Assembly (NCBI RefSeq): GCF_900156865.1
Contig: NZ_LT732529.1
Location: forward strand, 2,792,460 to 2,856,459
Source: Litchfieldia sinesaloumensis
GTDB lineage: Bacteria; Bacillota; Bacilli; Bacillales; Bacillaceae_L
Length of the DNA: 64,000 nt
Reading direction: 5' to 3'
In this document: positions 39,210 through 49,872 of the stretch, piece by piece
Position numbering within the stretch: position 1 is the first letter of the stretch
Layout of the letters: every line of letters begins with the position of its first letter
Position numbers and translations under genes: made by a program
Notes under the pieces: generated by a model
Database searches by the model: none
What the model was told of the DNA's origin: nothing
What the model saw: the letters and a program-made list of their open reading frames with translations, nothing else

Positions 39210-39354
39210 TCTCTTTCACCCCAAGTCGATCTCTACTTTGAAGACCGTTGTAAGCAATCTATTGTTATTATTATACTATTTCTATCAGGTAGTCACAACG
39301 AACAAGATTTTCATATTAATTATTGTTTCAATTATAAGGTGTAATCTTAAAGGA
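39210..39354. other. Upstream region of the Nudix gene
   Basis: AT-rich gap with no gene seen. It ends in AAAGGAGG at 39349-39356, which is not followed by a usable frame. Confidence 0.4.
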
Positions 39355-39473
39355 GGTTGAAAAGGACCGAGAATTTCAAGGCGGCGCAGCTTTGAGTACC
39401 GGAGCGTATGTAGTTAATACGTGAGGAACGGAGAAGCAAGCCAACGCGGAAATTCGATGTGTCATTTTCGGCC
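39355..39473. repeat. 119-bp element with imperfect terminal inverted repeats
   Basis: The left end GGTTGAAAAGGAC and the inverted right end GGCCGAAAATGAC match at 10 of 13 positions, and GAATTTC recurs inside both arms. The centre has CGTAT/ATACG. It has no coding frame. It looks like the long GC-richer intergenic hairpin repeats scattered in Bacillaceae genomes (recollection, not searched). Confidence 0.65.
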
Positions 39474-39487
39474 GACTCAAAAAAAGG

Positions 39488-39512
39488 GGGCACGGGGGAT
39501 GTACCCGTGCCC
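39488..39512 (-). terminator. Orphan strong terminator upstream of the Nudix gene
   Basis: GGGCACGGG/CCCGTGCCC stem with a 7-nt loop; the minus strand then has CCTTTTTTTGAG. There is no minus-strand gene immediately upstream (39513-39743), so it may end a small RNA or be part of the repeat neighbourhood. Confidence 0.6.
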
Positions 39513-39743
39513 AAAATAAATCTATTTTATAAAAAGGGGGTCAATTACTACTATTATCATACTCAAAATATATTTCATCCGTGTTACAGGAGAGTTAAAA
39601 CATAATTACGTTTCAAAGTTAGATTTAATATATACGTAACATAAATCTTAAAAGGACTAGTTCTATTCCAGTTTCGTTGTTCAAAAGCTTGAACTTGACG
39701 CATACAATGCATTAATAGCCTATTTAACGAAGGAGGAATGTGA
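39513..39743. other. Leader region of the aminotransferase gene
   Basis: AT-rich with no gene seen. TTGACG at 39696-39701 lacks a good -10 partner. The sequence ACGCATACAATGCATTAATAGCC near 39699 (interrupted at 20 bases: ACGCATACAATGCATTAATA) resembles the tail of the repeat at 38717-38735. Confidence 0.35.
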
Positions 39744-41057
39744 ATGAACGAAAGACTCATGTTACGACAGGAACTAATGGAGCTTGATCAGAAACACTTT
39801 TTACATCCAACCTCTCCTATTCAACAACAACAAGATTTCGGTCCAGCGTTTATTTTTACAAAAGGAGAAGGTATATTTCTTGAGGATGTAAACGGAAAGC
39901 GAGTTCTTGATGGCATGTCCTCATTATGGAATGTCAATGTCGGACACGGTCGGAGAGAATTAGGACAAGCGGCAATGGAGCAGATGAACAAATTAGCATT
40001 TAGCTCGAGCTTTGCCACATTTAGCAATGAGCCAGCAATCCGCTTAGCTACCAAGCTTGCAGAGGTAGCACCTGGGAATTTATCCACCACCTTTTTTACT
40101 TCTGGTGGCTCTGAAGCAAATGACACAGCTTATAAATTAGCACGCCATTACTGGATTTTACGTGGGATGCCTGAGAAAAAGAAAATTATCTCTCGAAAAC
40201 GGTCTTATCATGGAGTTGCCATGGGATCAACGAGTGCTACAGGCTTGAAACCTTTTCGTGATTTTACAAACTCACTAGCTCCCGATTTTTATTATAGTGA
40301 TAATTTGTCCACTGAAGATTTGCGCCAAACAATTGAGGTCGAAGGTCCGGAAACAATAGCCGCATTTGTAGCTGAACCCGTGCAAGGGGCAGGTGGCGTT
40401 CATATTGCATCAGATGAGTATTTTAGAGACGTTCGTGAAATTTGTGATGAATACAATATCTTATGGATAACAGACGAAGTCATTACTGGATTTGGTCGAA
40501 CGGGTGAATATTTTGGAGTCGATCATTATGGTGTAGCTCCGGACATGATGTGCTTCGCCAAAGGAGTGACCAGTGGCTACGCACAGTTAGGTGGGGTCAT
40601 ATTGTCCGAAGCTATTTTTGAAGATTTGAAGGAGCTATCAACAGGAACGCTGTTGCACGGGTATACCTATAGTGGTCACCCGATGGCATGTGCAGTTGCC
40701 TTAGCAAATATTGAAATCATTGAAAATGAGGGGTTAATTGAGAACTCCAAAAGAATGGGAGCAAAAATGCTCGATGGATTTTCCTGGATTCAGGGAGAAT
40801 CTAGTATCGTCAGCCATGTTCGCGCACTAGGACTCATGGGAGCAGTTGAAATCAATACACCTCAGCATGTAAAAGGTCCGCTCGCACCTAGAATCGTGAC
40901 GGAGGCTTCGAAAATCGGGTTAATCTGTAGATCTGTCGTCTTTGATGGTCAAGATACTCTTGTTTTCGCCCCGCCACTGTGCATAAACAAAGAGGAAATC
41001 GAACTCATGATTGAAATGCTGCACCATGCGATATTTAGAATAGAGCGAAGTGTATAA
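39744..41057 (+). CDS. Class III (omega-amino acid) aminotransferase
   Basis: PLP-dependent transaminase, 437 residues. SGGSEANDTAYKLAR (about 115-129) binds the cofactor phosphate, SYHGVAMGSTSATG follows, and ITDEVITGFGRTG (about 247) holds the ring Asp. The Schiff-base Lys is in CFAKGVTSGYAQLGG (about 273). The family includes beta-alanine/taurine-pyruvate, putrescine and DAPA aminotransferases; the substrate is not predictable. GGAGGA lies 6 nt before the ATG. It is a plus-strand gene inserted, with repeats, into the minus-strand yvcI-trxB neighbourhood. Confidence 0.92.
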   Translation: MNERLMLRQELMELDQKHFLHPTSPIQQQQDFGPAFIFTKGEGIFLEDVNGKRVLDGMSSLWNVNVGHGRRELGQAAMEQMNKLAFSSSFATFSNEPAIRLATKLAEVAPGNLSTTFFTSGGSEANDTAYKLARHYWILRGMPEKKKIISRKRSYHGVAMGSTSATGLKPFRDFTNSLAPDFYYSDNLSTEDLRQTIEVEGPETIAAFVAEPVQGAGGVHIASDEYFRDVREICDEYNILWITDEVITGFGRTGEYFGVDHYGVAPDMMCFAKGVTSGYAQLGGVILSEAIFEDLKELSTGTLLHGYTYSGHPMACAVALANIEIIENEGLIENSKRMGAKMLDGFSWIQGESSIVSHVRALGLMGAVEINTPQHVKGPLAPRIVTEASKIGLICRSVVFDGQDTLVFAPPLCINKEEIELMIEMLHHAIFRIERSV

Positions 41058-41065
41058 ATTTCATA

Positions 41066-41282
41066 TTAATTACCATTTTTTGTATTTGCTTTTTGGCAGG
41101 TTTTTCGATTGGTCAATGGACAATGGGACTACCATTTATTTGTTTACTCTTTGCTATCGGTTATAGCTTTAAGTGGACTCGAACAAAGGTAGCGTACATT
41201 CATTATCGGGGTATTGATCGCGTATGTGTTGGTGGTGAATGTAGATGATGCCTATTGGTTTATCCTTTCTGTTTTTTCGTAA
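41066..41282 (+). pseudogene. Frameshifted remnant of a small membrane protein
   Basis: No intact gene. One frame reads ITIFCICFLAGFSIGQWTMG then LPFICLLFAIGYSFKWTRTK. About 41195 the membrane-like frame continues one position over as TFIIGVLIAYVLVVNVDD and stops at 41280-41282. Joined, they make a protein with three hydrophobic segments. No start codon or ribosome binding site is seen, so it is both frameshifted and probably 5'-truncated. The parent family is not recognised. Confidence 0.5.
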
Positions 41283-41310
41283 TATGAGAGTGGTTGATTA
41301 CTAAATAAAA

Positions 41311-41340
41311 AAGTCGAGCTCGATTACGTTGGCTCGACTT
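41311..41340 (-). terminator. Terminator after the lipoprotein gene
   Basis: AAGTCGAGC/GCTCGACTT with a 12-nt loop and TTTTATTT next on the minus strand. Confidence 0.85.
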
Positions 41341-41350
41341 GATTGGTACC

Positions 41351-42061
41351 TTATCGCACTGGTATTTCAAATTCTTCCTCATCCATTGTAACTTTGAGCA
41401 CTAATGGCTTATCTGTTTCAGAAACAGCTTTCGGTACTTGGAAATAAATATGTACCTTTCCTTCTGTTAAAGACGATACACTCGCACTGCCAATTTTTGT
41501 ACCTTCCTCTTCTTCAGTTCCAGCTAGGCCTTCAAACTCATGCTTTCCATCATAAAGTAAAAAGAATTTAACCGGGGCAAGCTTGTGTCCATAATGAAAT
41601 ATGTCTGTAGTATCATTATTGATGGTTCCTGATATATGTAAAAAAGTCTCAGAATCCGAGTTAATTGTACGTGATCCTAGTACAGTATCAGCTTCTGCAT
41701 TAGTAGCTTTAAACTCCTGAACAAACGAGGCATTCGTAAGTTTAATTTCTACAGCATCATCTGCATAATAAAACACTTTATCTGAATCAAATAGATTTTC
41801 TGTTGGTTCTGTATTTTCTTTATCGTCATTACCTGAGGCTCTAAACACCTCTTCTTCCTTGCCATCCGATTCTTCACTATCTGTTGCTTCTTCTTTTTCT
41901 TTTTCTTCAATGTTCTCTTCTTCCGCATTTTGGCCTGTTTCTTCGGTACCTACTCCTGAGGCTTTTTCATTATCTTCTTGTGCTCCATTAGAACTACCAC
42001 AAGCTGCTAACGTAATTGCCAGTAAGATTGTTAAAAGGAATCCAAACCACTTTTTCTCCAT
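41351..42061 (-). CDS. Secreted lipoprotein with acidic linker and Ig-like domain
   Basis: 236 residues. The signal peptide MEKKWFGFLLTILLAITLAA ends at lipidated Cys21. A long Glu/Asp-rich linker follows (about residues 28-85). The C-terminal ~130 residues (ADDAVEIKLTNASFVQEF, HISGTINNDTTDIFHYG, VHIYFQVPKAVSETDKPLVL) look like the Ig-like DUF4352/DUF5067 type of fold found in many Firmicute lipoproteins. The function is unknown. It has its own terminator and lies between trxB and the aminotransferase insert. Confidence 0.85.
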   Translation of the reverse strand: MEKKWFGFLLTILLAITLAACGSSNGAQEDNEKASGVGTEETGQNAEEENIEEKEKEEATDSEESDGKEEEVFRASGNDDKENTEPTENLFDSDKVFYYADDAVEIKLTNASFVQEFKATNAEADTVLGSRTINSDSETFLHISGTINNDTTDIFHYGHKLAPVKFFLLYDGKHEFEGLAGTEEEEGTKIGSASVSSLTEGKVHIYFQVPKAVSETDKPLVLKVTMDEEEFEIPVR

Positions 42062-42252
42062 TTTGTTTACCCTCCAAGTTTCATTCGCTCAAGGACTTAT
42101 TATATTATCCAAATTTCTGGGTAACAACTAAAAAAGAGATAACGAAGATAAAATAGGTAAAACATCCTTTGTATCGTCACGCAGCATTCGATACCTTTTG
42201 CCTATTATTGGTAATAAATACCTATATCATATGCAATATATCACTAAAAAAA

Positions 42253-42272
42253 CACCTCCACAAGTGGAGGTG
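42253..42272 (-). terminator. trxB terminator
   Basis: CACCTCCAC/GTGGAGGTG with a 2-nt spacer in the loop; seven T follow on the minus strand. Confidence 0.85.
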
Positions 42273-42282
42273 CCCTCATATG

Positions 42283-43278
<996 letters not shown>

Positions 43279-43324
43279 CTACCCCTATCCTATAAAAACC
43301 TGTCAAAATCCGCTATTAATATGC

Positions 43325-44815
43325 TCACTGAAGTAGCTCTTTTACATATTTTACATATTTCATAACAGTGGCCTTCGAAATTTTGTATTTCTCTGCAACT
43401 TGCTTTTGGGTAATCGTACGAGAGACATGGTTACGCCAGATGTATTCTGTCGCCGCCGCCCATGCCTGCCAATTAGATACATTGAACTGACGCTTTACTG
43501 CCTCATCATAAATCATAAGCCATGTTAAATAGAGTTCCTCATTCGCAGTATCGTCATGTTTGTTTTTTGAAAATAACGTATCAGCAATCTGATAACCATC
43601 AATTATATAGGAAGGAACTTTACTTGATTTTTTCTTTTTGCTTAGGACATAATTTGCAAATTCTTGTTCGAGAGTTGCATGAAATTGAATATGCTTTATA
43701 TCTTTTCGCGCTAGAGACGAATTTGTTTTACTCGCTAAAAATAAACCATATAAACGTTCCTCGATAAAGTCACCCGTTAACCAGCGGTCGAGTACGTCGC
43801 TAATTTGTTTGGTGCGATCAGACTCCCAAGGGGCAGAGCCCTTTTTACTTGGATTTTCCTCCAGTACTCGTTTCCACGCATTTTGAGCAATATCATGATG
43901 CTCTGTAAAATATGCAGAATAGGAAAGCCAGTAATAGAAGGTTTCATCTCCATCAAACCCGCTTCTCTGAAGACTTCTCAGCCATTTAAAAGCTAAGTCA
44001 TACCTTCCAATCAAACCAAATGTAGCACCAAGTTTATAACGATGCTCAAAAAGAATTGGATGAATATGCGACAAACGGTTCGTTAATTCTTTTACCTGTT
44101 GAGTTTTTCGTTGATAATATAAAAAGACTAGGGAGTTACAGAGCGCATGAAGATTACCGGGATTTTTACTTAACACATCTTCAAGAATCTCTGATGCGTT
44201 ATCCACATCTCCTGAATAAAAATAGGCAAGGGCCAAATTATTATAAGCTGACCAAAATTCAGGATACTCACGTATGATTTCTTTTAATAAGCATACTGCT
44301 TCGTCCAATCGACCACTTTCAAGATAGTCACGTGCTTGTTCTTGCTTGATAATCAGTTCATCCTGTTGGTTAGCGGAATCTTCAAATTCAACTTCCTCGA
44401 ATCGAAGTAAATCAAGAAGATCCTCAGCATCCTCCACAAAATCGCCCTCAGGTTCACGCTCTAAATAAGTTTGTGCATATTTTCCGGCCTCTTGAAATAA
44501 ACCTAAATGTGCATAATTATTAGCCATAAAGTAAAAACACTCTGGCATATCAAACTTCGGATTATCAATTATTTTTGTAAGATATTGATTGGACAGAACG
44601 TAATCACCAATTTCAGTTAATGCCACTGATAATTGACATAGAAACATTGGCTCTTTCGGTTCAAGTTCTATCGCTCGTTTAAAATGTTTAATGGATTTAT
44701 ATATATCATGCTGGCGGTACGCCTTAAGTCCTTTTTTAAAATAATATTCTCCCGTCTGGATAAACGGAATTACCTTAGAACCATGCTGTCTTTCTTTTCT
44801 GTTTTGTTTTTCCAT
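43325..44815 (-). CDS. TPR-repeat protein with C-terminal helix-turn-helix (YvcD-like)
   Basis: 496 residues from ATG 44813-44815, 7 nt after GGAGG. Several tetratricopeptide repeats are visible: YYFKKGLKAYRQHDIYKSI, the repeat around residues 184-220 (YNNLALAYFYSGDVDNASEI), and others. The C-terminus ISKATVMKYVKYVKELLQ, preceded by ITQKQVAEKY, is an HTH. The position between trxB and his matches B. subtilis yvcD, whose function is not established. A scaffold or regulatory role is likely. Confidence 0.85.
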   Translation of the reverse strand: MEKQNRKERQHGSKVIPFIQTGEYYFKKGLKAYRQHDIYKSIKHFKRAIELEPKEPMFLCQLSVALTEIGDYVLSNQYLTKIIDNPKFDMPECFYFMANNYAHLGLFQEAGKYAQTYLEREPEGDFVEDAEDLLDLLRFEEVEFEDSANQQDELIIKQEQARDYLESGRLDEAVCLLKEIIREYPEFWSAYNNLALAYFYSGDVDNASEILEDVLSKNPGNLHALCNSLVFLYYQRKTQQVKELTNRLSHIHPILFEHRYKLGATFGLIGRYDLAFKWLRSLQRSGFDGDETFYYWLSYSAYFTEHHDIAQNAWKRVLEENPSKKGSAPWESDRTKQISDVLDRWLTGDFIEERLYGLFLASKTNSSLARKDIKHIQFHATLEQEFANYVLSKKKKSSKVPSYIIDGYQIADTLFSKNKHDDTANEELYLTWLMIYDEAVKRQFNVSNWQAWAAATEYIWRNHVSRTITQKQVAEKYKISKATVMKYVKYVKELLQ

Positions 44816-45118
44816 CGGGGATCCTCCAAAATAAATCAATAATGCGTTACTTTATAAAATTATTTCCCAACGTAGTATAACACATAAAACCAGTTGAAAT
44901 ATAGGGATGCTTGACCAAATGTTAAATTCTTTTATAGAAAATAAACTGGTATTTTGTGGGTTATGTGGATAATGTGGACAACTTTACACTTTTTGTGAAT
45001 AGTTCCTTGTTATTACTGAATCGATGAAACATATGCACAATTCCAACATTTAACCTGTGGATAGTGTGGATATCGTGGATAAATAATACACATTCCAGTA
45101 AAGTAGGAGATTGAAAAA
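44816..45118. other. Gap between hisI and the TPR gene
   Basis: AT-rich, with no gene seen. It holds the DnaA-box-like 9-mers described at 44964 and 45056-45082, and presumably the TPR gene promoter. Confidence 0.5.
44964..45082. repeat. Tandem DnaA-box-like 9-mers downstream of the his operon
   Basis: TGTGGATAA (inverse of the DnaA box TTATCCACA) lies at 44964-44972. Then three 9-mers abut head to tail with no gap: TGTGGATAG at 45056, TGTGGATAT at 45065 and CGTGGATAA at 45074. A further TGTGGATAA at 45130 is part of the his terminator loop and stem. Confidence 0.75.
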
Positions 45119-45144
45119 GGGTGCTTATTTGTGGATAAGCACCC
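45119..45144 (-). terminator. his operon terminator
   Basis: GGGTGCTTA/TAAGCACCC stem, with TTTTTCAATC next on the minus strand, 10 nt past the hisI stop. Confidence 0.9.
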
Positions 45145-45153
45145 TTGGGAATT

Positions 45154-45774
45154 TTATCTTCGTTTTTCTAAAACTGTTAATACTTCATCAAGCGGAAGCT
45201 TTTGTTCACGAAGTAGGACAAGCAAGTGATAAATTAAATCCGCTGCTTCCCATTTAAGCTCTTCGTGGTCGCGGTTTTTTGCAGCAATTATGACTTCAGA
45301 TGCCTCTTCGCCAACCTTTTTCAGTATTTTGTCTACGCCCTTATCAAATAGGTATGTAGTATAGGCACCCTCTGGCATTTCTGCCTCACGTTCAGCAATC
45401 ACTTTCTCGAGTTCGTTTAGAATCGCAAAGCGGTCACCACTTACTTCTTTTGTATCCCCAATGACTGATTCGCTAAAGCAAGTATAGCTCCCTGTGTGAC
45501 AGGCAGGTCCCGCTGGTTCAACTAGAACAAGGATAGCATCTTTGTCGCAATCATACTTCATCTCAACGATCTTTTGTGTATTTCCTGATGTTTCCCCTTT
45601 ATGCCACAACTCTTGTCGAGAACGACTAAAGAACCACGTTTCACGTGTTTCAATCGATTTGCGTAGGGATTCTTCATTCATATAAGCAAGCGTTAAAACC
45701 TCTTTACTAATTGCATCCTGAACGATGGCTGGAGCAAGTCCTTTTTCATCGAATTTAATATCTGGTATGTTCAT
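45154..45774 (-). CDS. hisI: Bifunctional phosphoribosyl-AMP cyclohydrolase / phosphoribosyl-ATP pyrophosphatase
   Basis: Catalyses the second and third steps of histidine synthesis. It has 206 residues. The N-terminal cyclohydrolase domain has [14 protein letters not shown] and the metal-binding [16 protein letters not shown]. The C-terminal all-alpha pyrophosphatase domain (from about 115) has [20 protein letters not shown]. The start overlaps hisF by 4 bp (ATGA). Last gene of the operon. Confidence 0.97.
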   Translation of the reverse strand: MNIPDIKFDEKGLAPAIVQDAISKEVLTLAYMNEESLRKSIETRETWFFSRSRQELWHKGETSGNTQKIVEMKYDCDKDAILVLVEPAGPACHTGSYTCFSESVIGDTKEVSGDRFAILNELEKVIAEREAEMPEGAYTTYLFDKGVDKILKKVGEEASEVIIAAKNRDHEELKWEAADLIYHLLVLLREQKLPLDEVLTVLEKRR

Positions 45775-46529
45775 CGGACATTGACCCCTTTCTCTTTTAA
45801 TACGTTTTTTACTTCTCTCACAGACGTTTCTTTGTAATGGAAAATACTTGCTGCTAAGGCTGCATCTGCTTTTCCTTCATTAAAAGCATCTACGAAATGC
45901 TCTGCATTACCTGCACCACCTGAAGCGATAACAGGTACCGAAACAGCTTCACTTACACGACGTGTCAACTCAAGATTAAAACCAACCTTGCTGCCGTCAT
46001 CATCCATACTAGTCAATAATATCTCTCCAGCCCCAAGTGTAACTACTTCCTGCGCCCAATCGACAACTTCCCAATCAGTTGCCTTTCGTCCACCGTGTGT
46101 ATACACTCTCCAGCTACCCAGTTCTTCATCAAACTTTGCATCAATAGCAACAACGATGCACTGGGAACCAAAAAAGTCTGCACCTTCTTTGATTAACTCA
46201 GGGTTTGTTACTGCTGCAGTATTAAGCGATACCTTATCAGCACCAGCACGAAGTATCTTTTTCATATCATCTAATGAATTAATTCCTCCACCGACTGTAA
46301 ATGGAATCGCAAGCTCTGCCGCTACTTTCTCCACGACCTCAACCATTGTCTTTCGTCCTTCATGAGAGGCTGAAATATCGAGAAAAACGAGTTCATCTGC
46401 ACCTTCAGAATCATAGAATTTCGCAAGTTCAACAGGATCCCCAGCATCACGAAGCCCGACAAATTGAACTCCTTTTACAACACGGCCGTCTTTAACGTCC
46501 AAACATGGAATGATTCGTTTAGTGATCAT
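45771..46529 (-). CDS. hisF: Imidazole glycerol phosphate synthase, cyclase subunit
   Basis: TIM-barrel half of the HisFH glutamine amidotransferase complex; makes imidazole glycerol phosphate and AICAR. It has 252 residues. [19 protein letters not shown] carries the catalytic Asp11, [12 protein letters not shown] and the second Asp region [13 protein letters not shown] are present, then VIASGGAGN. Overlaps hisA by 1 bp and hisI by 4 bp. Confidence 0.97.
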   Translation of the reverse strand: MITKRIIPCLDVKDGRVVKGVQFVGLRDAGDPVELAKFYDSEGADELVFLDISASHEGRKTMVEVVEKVAAELAIPFTVGGGINSLDDMKKILRAGADKVSLNTAAVTNPELIKEGADFFGSQCIVVAIDAKFDEELGSWRVYTHGGRKATDWEVVDWAQEVVTLGAGEILLTSMDDDGSKVGFNLELTRRVSEAVSVPVIASGGAGNAEHFVDAFNEGKADAALAASIFHYKETSVREVKNVLKEKGVNVR

Positions 46530-47263
46530 CAGCCCTTCACCTCTTCTAATGCCTCTTGGACAGTGAATTGATTGGTGTAGATTGCTTTACCCACAATTGC
46601 ACCAGAAACGCCTTGTTCTGCTAACTTACTGAGTGCTTTTAAGTCTTCGATGGAGCTAACCCCACCAGAAGCAATTACTTGCTTTCCTGTAACAGTCGCA
46701 AGTGTGGCAACCGCATCGATATTAGGACCACTCAACATTCCGTCCGTAGCAATATCTGTAAAAATAAATACCTCTGCACCCGCATTTGCAAGCTCTACTC
46801 CTAAGTCAGTCGCTTTAACAGACGAGGTATTTAGCCAACCCTCCGTTGCTACATAACCATCTTTGGCATCTATACCAATAGCAATTTTATCGTTGTATTT
46901 CTTGAGCATGTCCTTTACAAATTCAGAATTAGAAATGGCAGCACTTCCTAAAATCACACGGTCAACGCCGTTTTCAATATAATAGGCCACATCCTCTTCC
47001 GTGCGAATCCCACCGCCAATTTGAACTTTTGCGTCTAGCTTCTTTGCCACTTCGAGTACATATTGGTCATTTACACGTTTACCTGCTTTTGCGCCATCTA
47101 AATCAACCATATGAATCCACTCGGCACCAGCATCCGCAAAAGCTTTTGCCATATCGAAGGGAGAATCCCCATAAACCGTTTCTTTATTGTAGTTACCCTG
47201 AAGCAATCGAACACATTTGCCACCACGCATATCAATTGCAGGGTAAATTGTAAAAGTACTCAT
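46529..47263 (-). CDS. hisA: ProFAR isomerase
   Basis: Amadori isomerase 1-(5-phosphoribosyl)-5-[(5-phosphoribosylamino)methylideneamino]imidazole-4-carboxamide isomerase. It has 244 residues and a TIM barrel related to His[18 protein letters not shown] holds the first catalytic Asp, [12 protein letters not shown] and [14 protein letters not shown] the second, and [13 protein letters not shown] binds phosphate. Overlaps hisH by 4 bp. Confidence 0.97.
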   Translation of the reverse strand: MSTFTIYPAIDMRGGKCVRLLQGNYNKETVYGDSPFDMAKAFADAGAEWIHMVDLDGAKAGKRVNDQYVLEVAKKLDAKVQIGGGIRTEEDVAYYIENGVDRVILGSAAISNSEFVKDMLKKYNDKIAIGIDAKDGYVATEGWLNTSSVKATDLGVELANAGAEVFIFTDIATDGMLSGPNIDAVATLATVTGKQVIASGGVSSIEDLKALSKLAEQGVSGAIVGKAIYTNQFTVQEALEEVKG

Positions 47264-47892
47264 ATTGTCACCTTCTTTTCTACGATTGCTGCGTAGTTTT
47301 GGAGAATCTTTAATCCTAGGTCACTGCTTTTTTCTGGGTGAAATTGGGTTCCAAACACATTTCCTTTTCCGACGACAGCTGGAACCTCAACATCATAGGT
47401 GCTGCTCGCAATTACATTCTCATTGTCTGTTGTCGCATAGTAAGAGTGCACAAAATAGACATGCCCACCGTTGATATCATTTAGGAGTGGAGATGGGTTT
47501 TTCAGTTCTAGATCATTCCATCCCATATGTGGCACCTTGTATGTTTCACCTTTACCTGTTATGCCAGGTATTTTCGCAATTCTACCTTTTAAAAAGCCAA
47601 ATCCCTGTGTAAGTCCATTTTCTTCGCTTTCTTCAAATAACAATTGCATACCAAGACAGATTCCTAAAATGGGAGTCCCTTTTGCAACGGACTCCTTTAT
47701 AAAACGAACTAACCCTTTTTCGTGTAAAATGCCCATTGCGTCTTTGAAGGAGCCAACTCCAGGTAAAATCAGGCCGTCTGCTTTTGCGAGCTCTTCAGGT
47801 GAACTAGAAATAAAATAATCGTAGTTCATCCGTTCAAGTGCTTTAGAGACGCTGTATAAATTGCCCATCCCATAATCGATTATCCCTATCAT
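47260..47892 (-). CDS. hisH: Imidazole glycerol phosphate synthase, glutamine amidotransferase subunit
   Basis: Class I glutaminase that supplies ammonia to HisF. It has 210 residues. The catalytic Cys is in [13 protein letters not shown] (about residue 79), and the His-Glu pair in [22 protein letters not shown] forms the oxyanion-side loop. It starts directly after the hisB stop. Confidence 0.97.
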   Translation of the reverse strand: MIGIIDYGMGNLYSVSKALERMNYDYFISSSPEELAKADGLILPGVGSFKDAMGILHEKGLVRFIKESVAKGTPILGICLGMQLLFEESEENGLTQGFGFLKGRIAKIPGITGKGETYKVPHMGWNDLELKNPSPLLNDINGGHVYFVHSYYATTDNENVIASSTYDVEVPAVVGKGNVFGTQFHPEKSSDLGLKILQNYAAIVEKKVTI

Positions 47893-48480
47893 CTACAACA
47901 TCCCTTTCGTTGATGGGACCCCCTTAACTCGCGGGTCAATCATCGTTGCCTCATCTAGTGCGCGACCTAGTGCTTTAAAAACAGCCTCAATCATGTGATG
48001 TGTATTGTGACCATAATGAACAATCACATGAAGATTAATTCTTGCTTCTAATGCCAACTTCCATAAAAATTCATGGACAAGTTCCGTATCAAATGTACCA
48101 ACACGGGAGCTTGGGAAATCAGCTTTCAACTCGAAGTGAGGGCGATTCCCTAAATCAATCACTACCTGTGCAAGTGCCTCATCCATTGGAACGAATGCAT
48201 TACCATATCGTTTAATTCCTTTTTTATCTCCGAGCGCTTCACGTAATGCCTGTCCTAAACAGATTCCAATGTCCTCTGTTGTGTGGTGATCATCGATTTC
48301 AGTATCACCATTTGCATTAACTGTTAAATTAAATTTTCCATGTTGAGTAAAGAGGTCTAGCATGTGGGACATAAAAGGAACCCCTGTATCAAGCTTTGAG
48401 ATACCTTCTCCATCAACTGAAAAATCTAATTTTATATCTGTTTCATTTGTTTTACGTTCAACCTTTGCTTGTCTTGTCAT
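47893..48480 (-). CDS. hisB: Imidazoleglycerol-phosphate dehydratase
   Basis: Mn-dependent dehydratase, monofunctional Gram-positive form, 195 residues. I chose ATG 48478-48480, which gives the usual length and the N-terminus TRQAKVERKTNETDIKL. Metal ligands sit in MSHMLDLFTQHG, DDHHTTEDIGI, VHYGHNTHHMIEA. There is a 107-bp gap to hisD that contains DnaA-box-like 9-mers. Confidence 0.96.
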   Translation of the reverse strand: MTRQAKVERKTNETDIKLDFSVDGEGISKLDTGVPFMSHMLDLFTQHGKFNLTVNANGDTEIDDHHTTEDIGICLGQALREALGDKKGIKRYGNAFVPMDEALAQVVIDLGNRPHFELKADFPSSRVGTFDTELVHEFLWKLALEARINLHVIVHYGHNTHHMIEAVFKALGRALDEATMIDPRVKGVPSTKGML

Positions 48481-48494
48481 CATTACACCTACCG

Positions 48495-48575
48495 TTATCC
48501 ACATTTTAAAAACTAGTAAAGAAAGAAAACTCCATTTTTTCTAGGTTCTGTGAATTACTATCCACATTATCCACA
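48495..48575. repeat. DnaA-box-like 9-mers between hisD and hisB
   Basis: TTATCCACA at 48495-48503 and 48567-48575 are perfect consensus DnaA boxes. CTATCCACA at 48558-48566 abuts the last one head to tail. They occupy the largest gap within the his operon. Confidence 0.75.
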
Positions 48576-48587
48576 TAATTTTGTGAA

Positions 48588-49853
48588 TTATTTTAATCGT
48601 TCCTCAACCGCTCGAGCATGTGCTTCAAGACCTTCTAGCCTTGCGAATGCTGCAATCTTTGGAGCGTTTTCGTCAATTGCTCGTTTACTATATGAAATGA
48701 TACTCGATTTTTTTGTAAAATCATCCACACTTAGCGGACTTGAAAAACGTGCTGTTCCGTTTGTCGGAAGAACATGGTTTGGTCCTGCAAAATAGTCACC
48801 AACAGGCTCTGAGCTGTACCGCCCAATAAAAATCGCACCTGCATGCCTAATTTTTCCTACCTGCTCCATCGGTTCTTTCGTCATGATCTCCAAATGCTCA
48901 GGAGCAAGTTCATTCACAATTTGAACAGCTTCATCCAAATCACTTGTGACGTAAATCGCTCCAAAGTCGTTGATGGAAGCTCTTGCAATCTCCTCACGCG
49001 GTAGAATAGCTAACTGTTTTTCAACCTCTACGGAAACGGCTTCTGCAAGCTCCATTGACGGGGTGACGAGAATACTTGATGCTCGCTCATCGTGTTCAGC
49101 TTGGGATAATAAATCTGCCGCAACTTCATTTGGTAAGGCAGTTTCATCTGCCAACACAACAATCTCACTTGGTCCTGCAATCATATCAATATCGACATTT
49201 CCATATACTTCGCGTTTTGCTAGCGCAACAAATATATTTCCAGGTCCGACAATTTTATCAACAGGCTTAATCGTTTCCGTTCCATACGCCAATGCCCCTA
49301 CTGCTTGTGCTCCGCCCACCTTATAAATTTCCGCAACACCTAAAATATCAGCTGCAACTAATACCCCAGCTGGAATGGTGCCATCTTTACCAGGTGGGGA
49401 AACCATCACGATTCTCTCCACACCCGCTACCTGTGCTGGAATCACATTCATTAACACAGATGATGGATACGCCGCCTTTCCTCCAGGTACATAAACACCT
49501 ACAGCATCAAGTGGAGTAATTTTTTGGCCAAGAATGGTTCCATTATCCTTCATGGTCATCCACGATTGCTTCACTTGACGACTGTGGTAATCACGGATAT
49601 TTTCAGCAGCCTCCCTTATAATAGGAGTATATTTTTCATCTAAATTTTGATAGGCTAGTTTGATGTCTTGCTCGGTTACTTTTAACTCATCAAGTAGAAC
49701 ACCATCAAATTCTTTAGTATAGGTACGAAGAGCGGTGTCTCCTTCTTTTTGCACGTTAGCCAAAATGTCTAAGACCGCTCTTCTCTGCTCTTCTGTTCCA
49801 CTATCAATCGTCCGTTTCAGTGAAACATTCTTTGTTACACGTTGAATTTGCAT
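48588..49853 (-). CDS. hisD: Histidinol dehydrogenase
   Basis: Zn- and NAD-dependent four-electron oxidation of histidinol to histidine. It has 421 residues. [43 protein letters not shown] and the metal/catalytic region [12 protein letters not shown] are typical. C-terminal [19 protein letters not shown] is well conserved. Starts 19 bp after hisG. Confidence 0.97.
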   Translation of the reverse strand: MQIQRVTKNVSLKRTIDSGTEEQRRAVLDILANVQKEGDTALRTYTKEFDGVLLDELKVTEQDIKLAYQNLDEKYTPIIREAAENIRDYHSRQVKQSWMTMKDNGTILGQKITPLDAVGVYVPGGKAAYPSSVLMNVIPAQVAGVERIVMVSPPGKDGTIPAGVLVAADILGVAEIYKVGGAQAVGALAYGTETIKPVDKIVGPGNIFVALAKREVYGNVDIDMIAGPSEIVVLADETALPNEVAADLLSQAEHDERASSILVTPSMELAEAVSVEVEKQLAILPREEIARASINDFGAIYVTSDLDEAVQIVNELAPEHLEIMTKEPMEQVGKIRHAGAIFIGRYSSEPVGDYFAGPNHVLPTNGTARFSSPLSVDDFTKKSSIISYSKRAIDENAPKIAAFARLEGLEAHARAVEERLK

Positions 49854-49872
49854 GATGGGTCTGTCCTTTCTT

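Noticed and set aside
39540-39645. Short plus-strand frame after AAGGGGG
   Set aside because: It has no ATG, GTG or TTG at the right distance and no protein-like features.
44939-45090. Chromosomal replication origin suggested by DnaA-like boxes
   Set aside because: dnaA, dnaN and an AT-rich unwinding region with DnaA-trios are not present; the boxes look like a secondary cluster.
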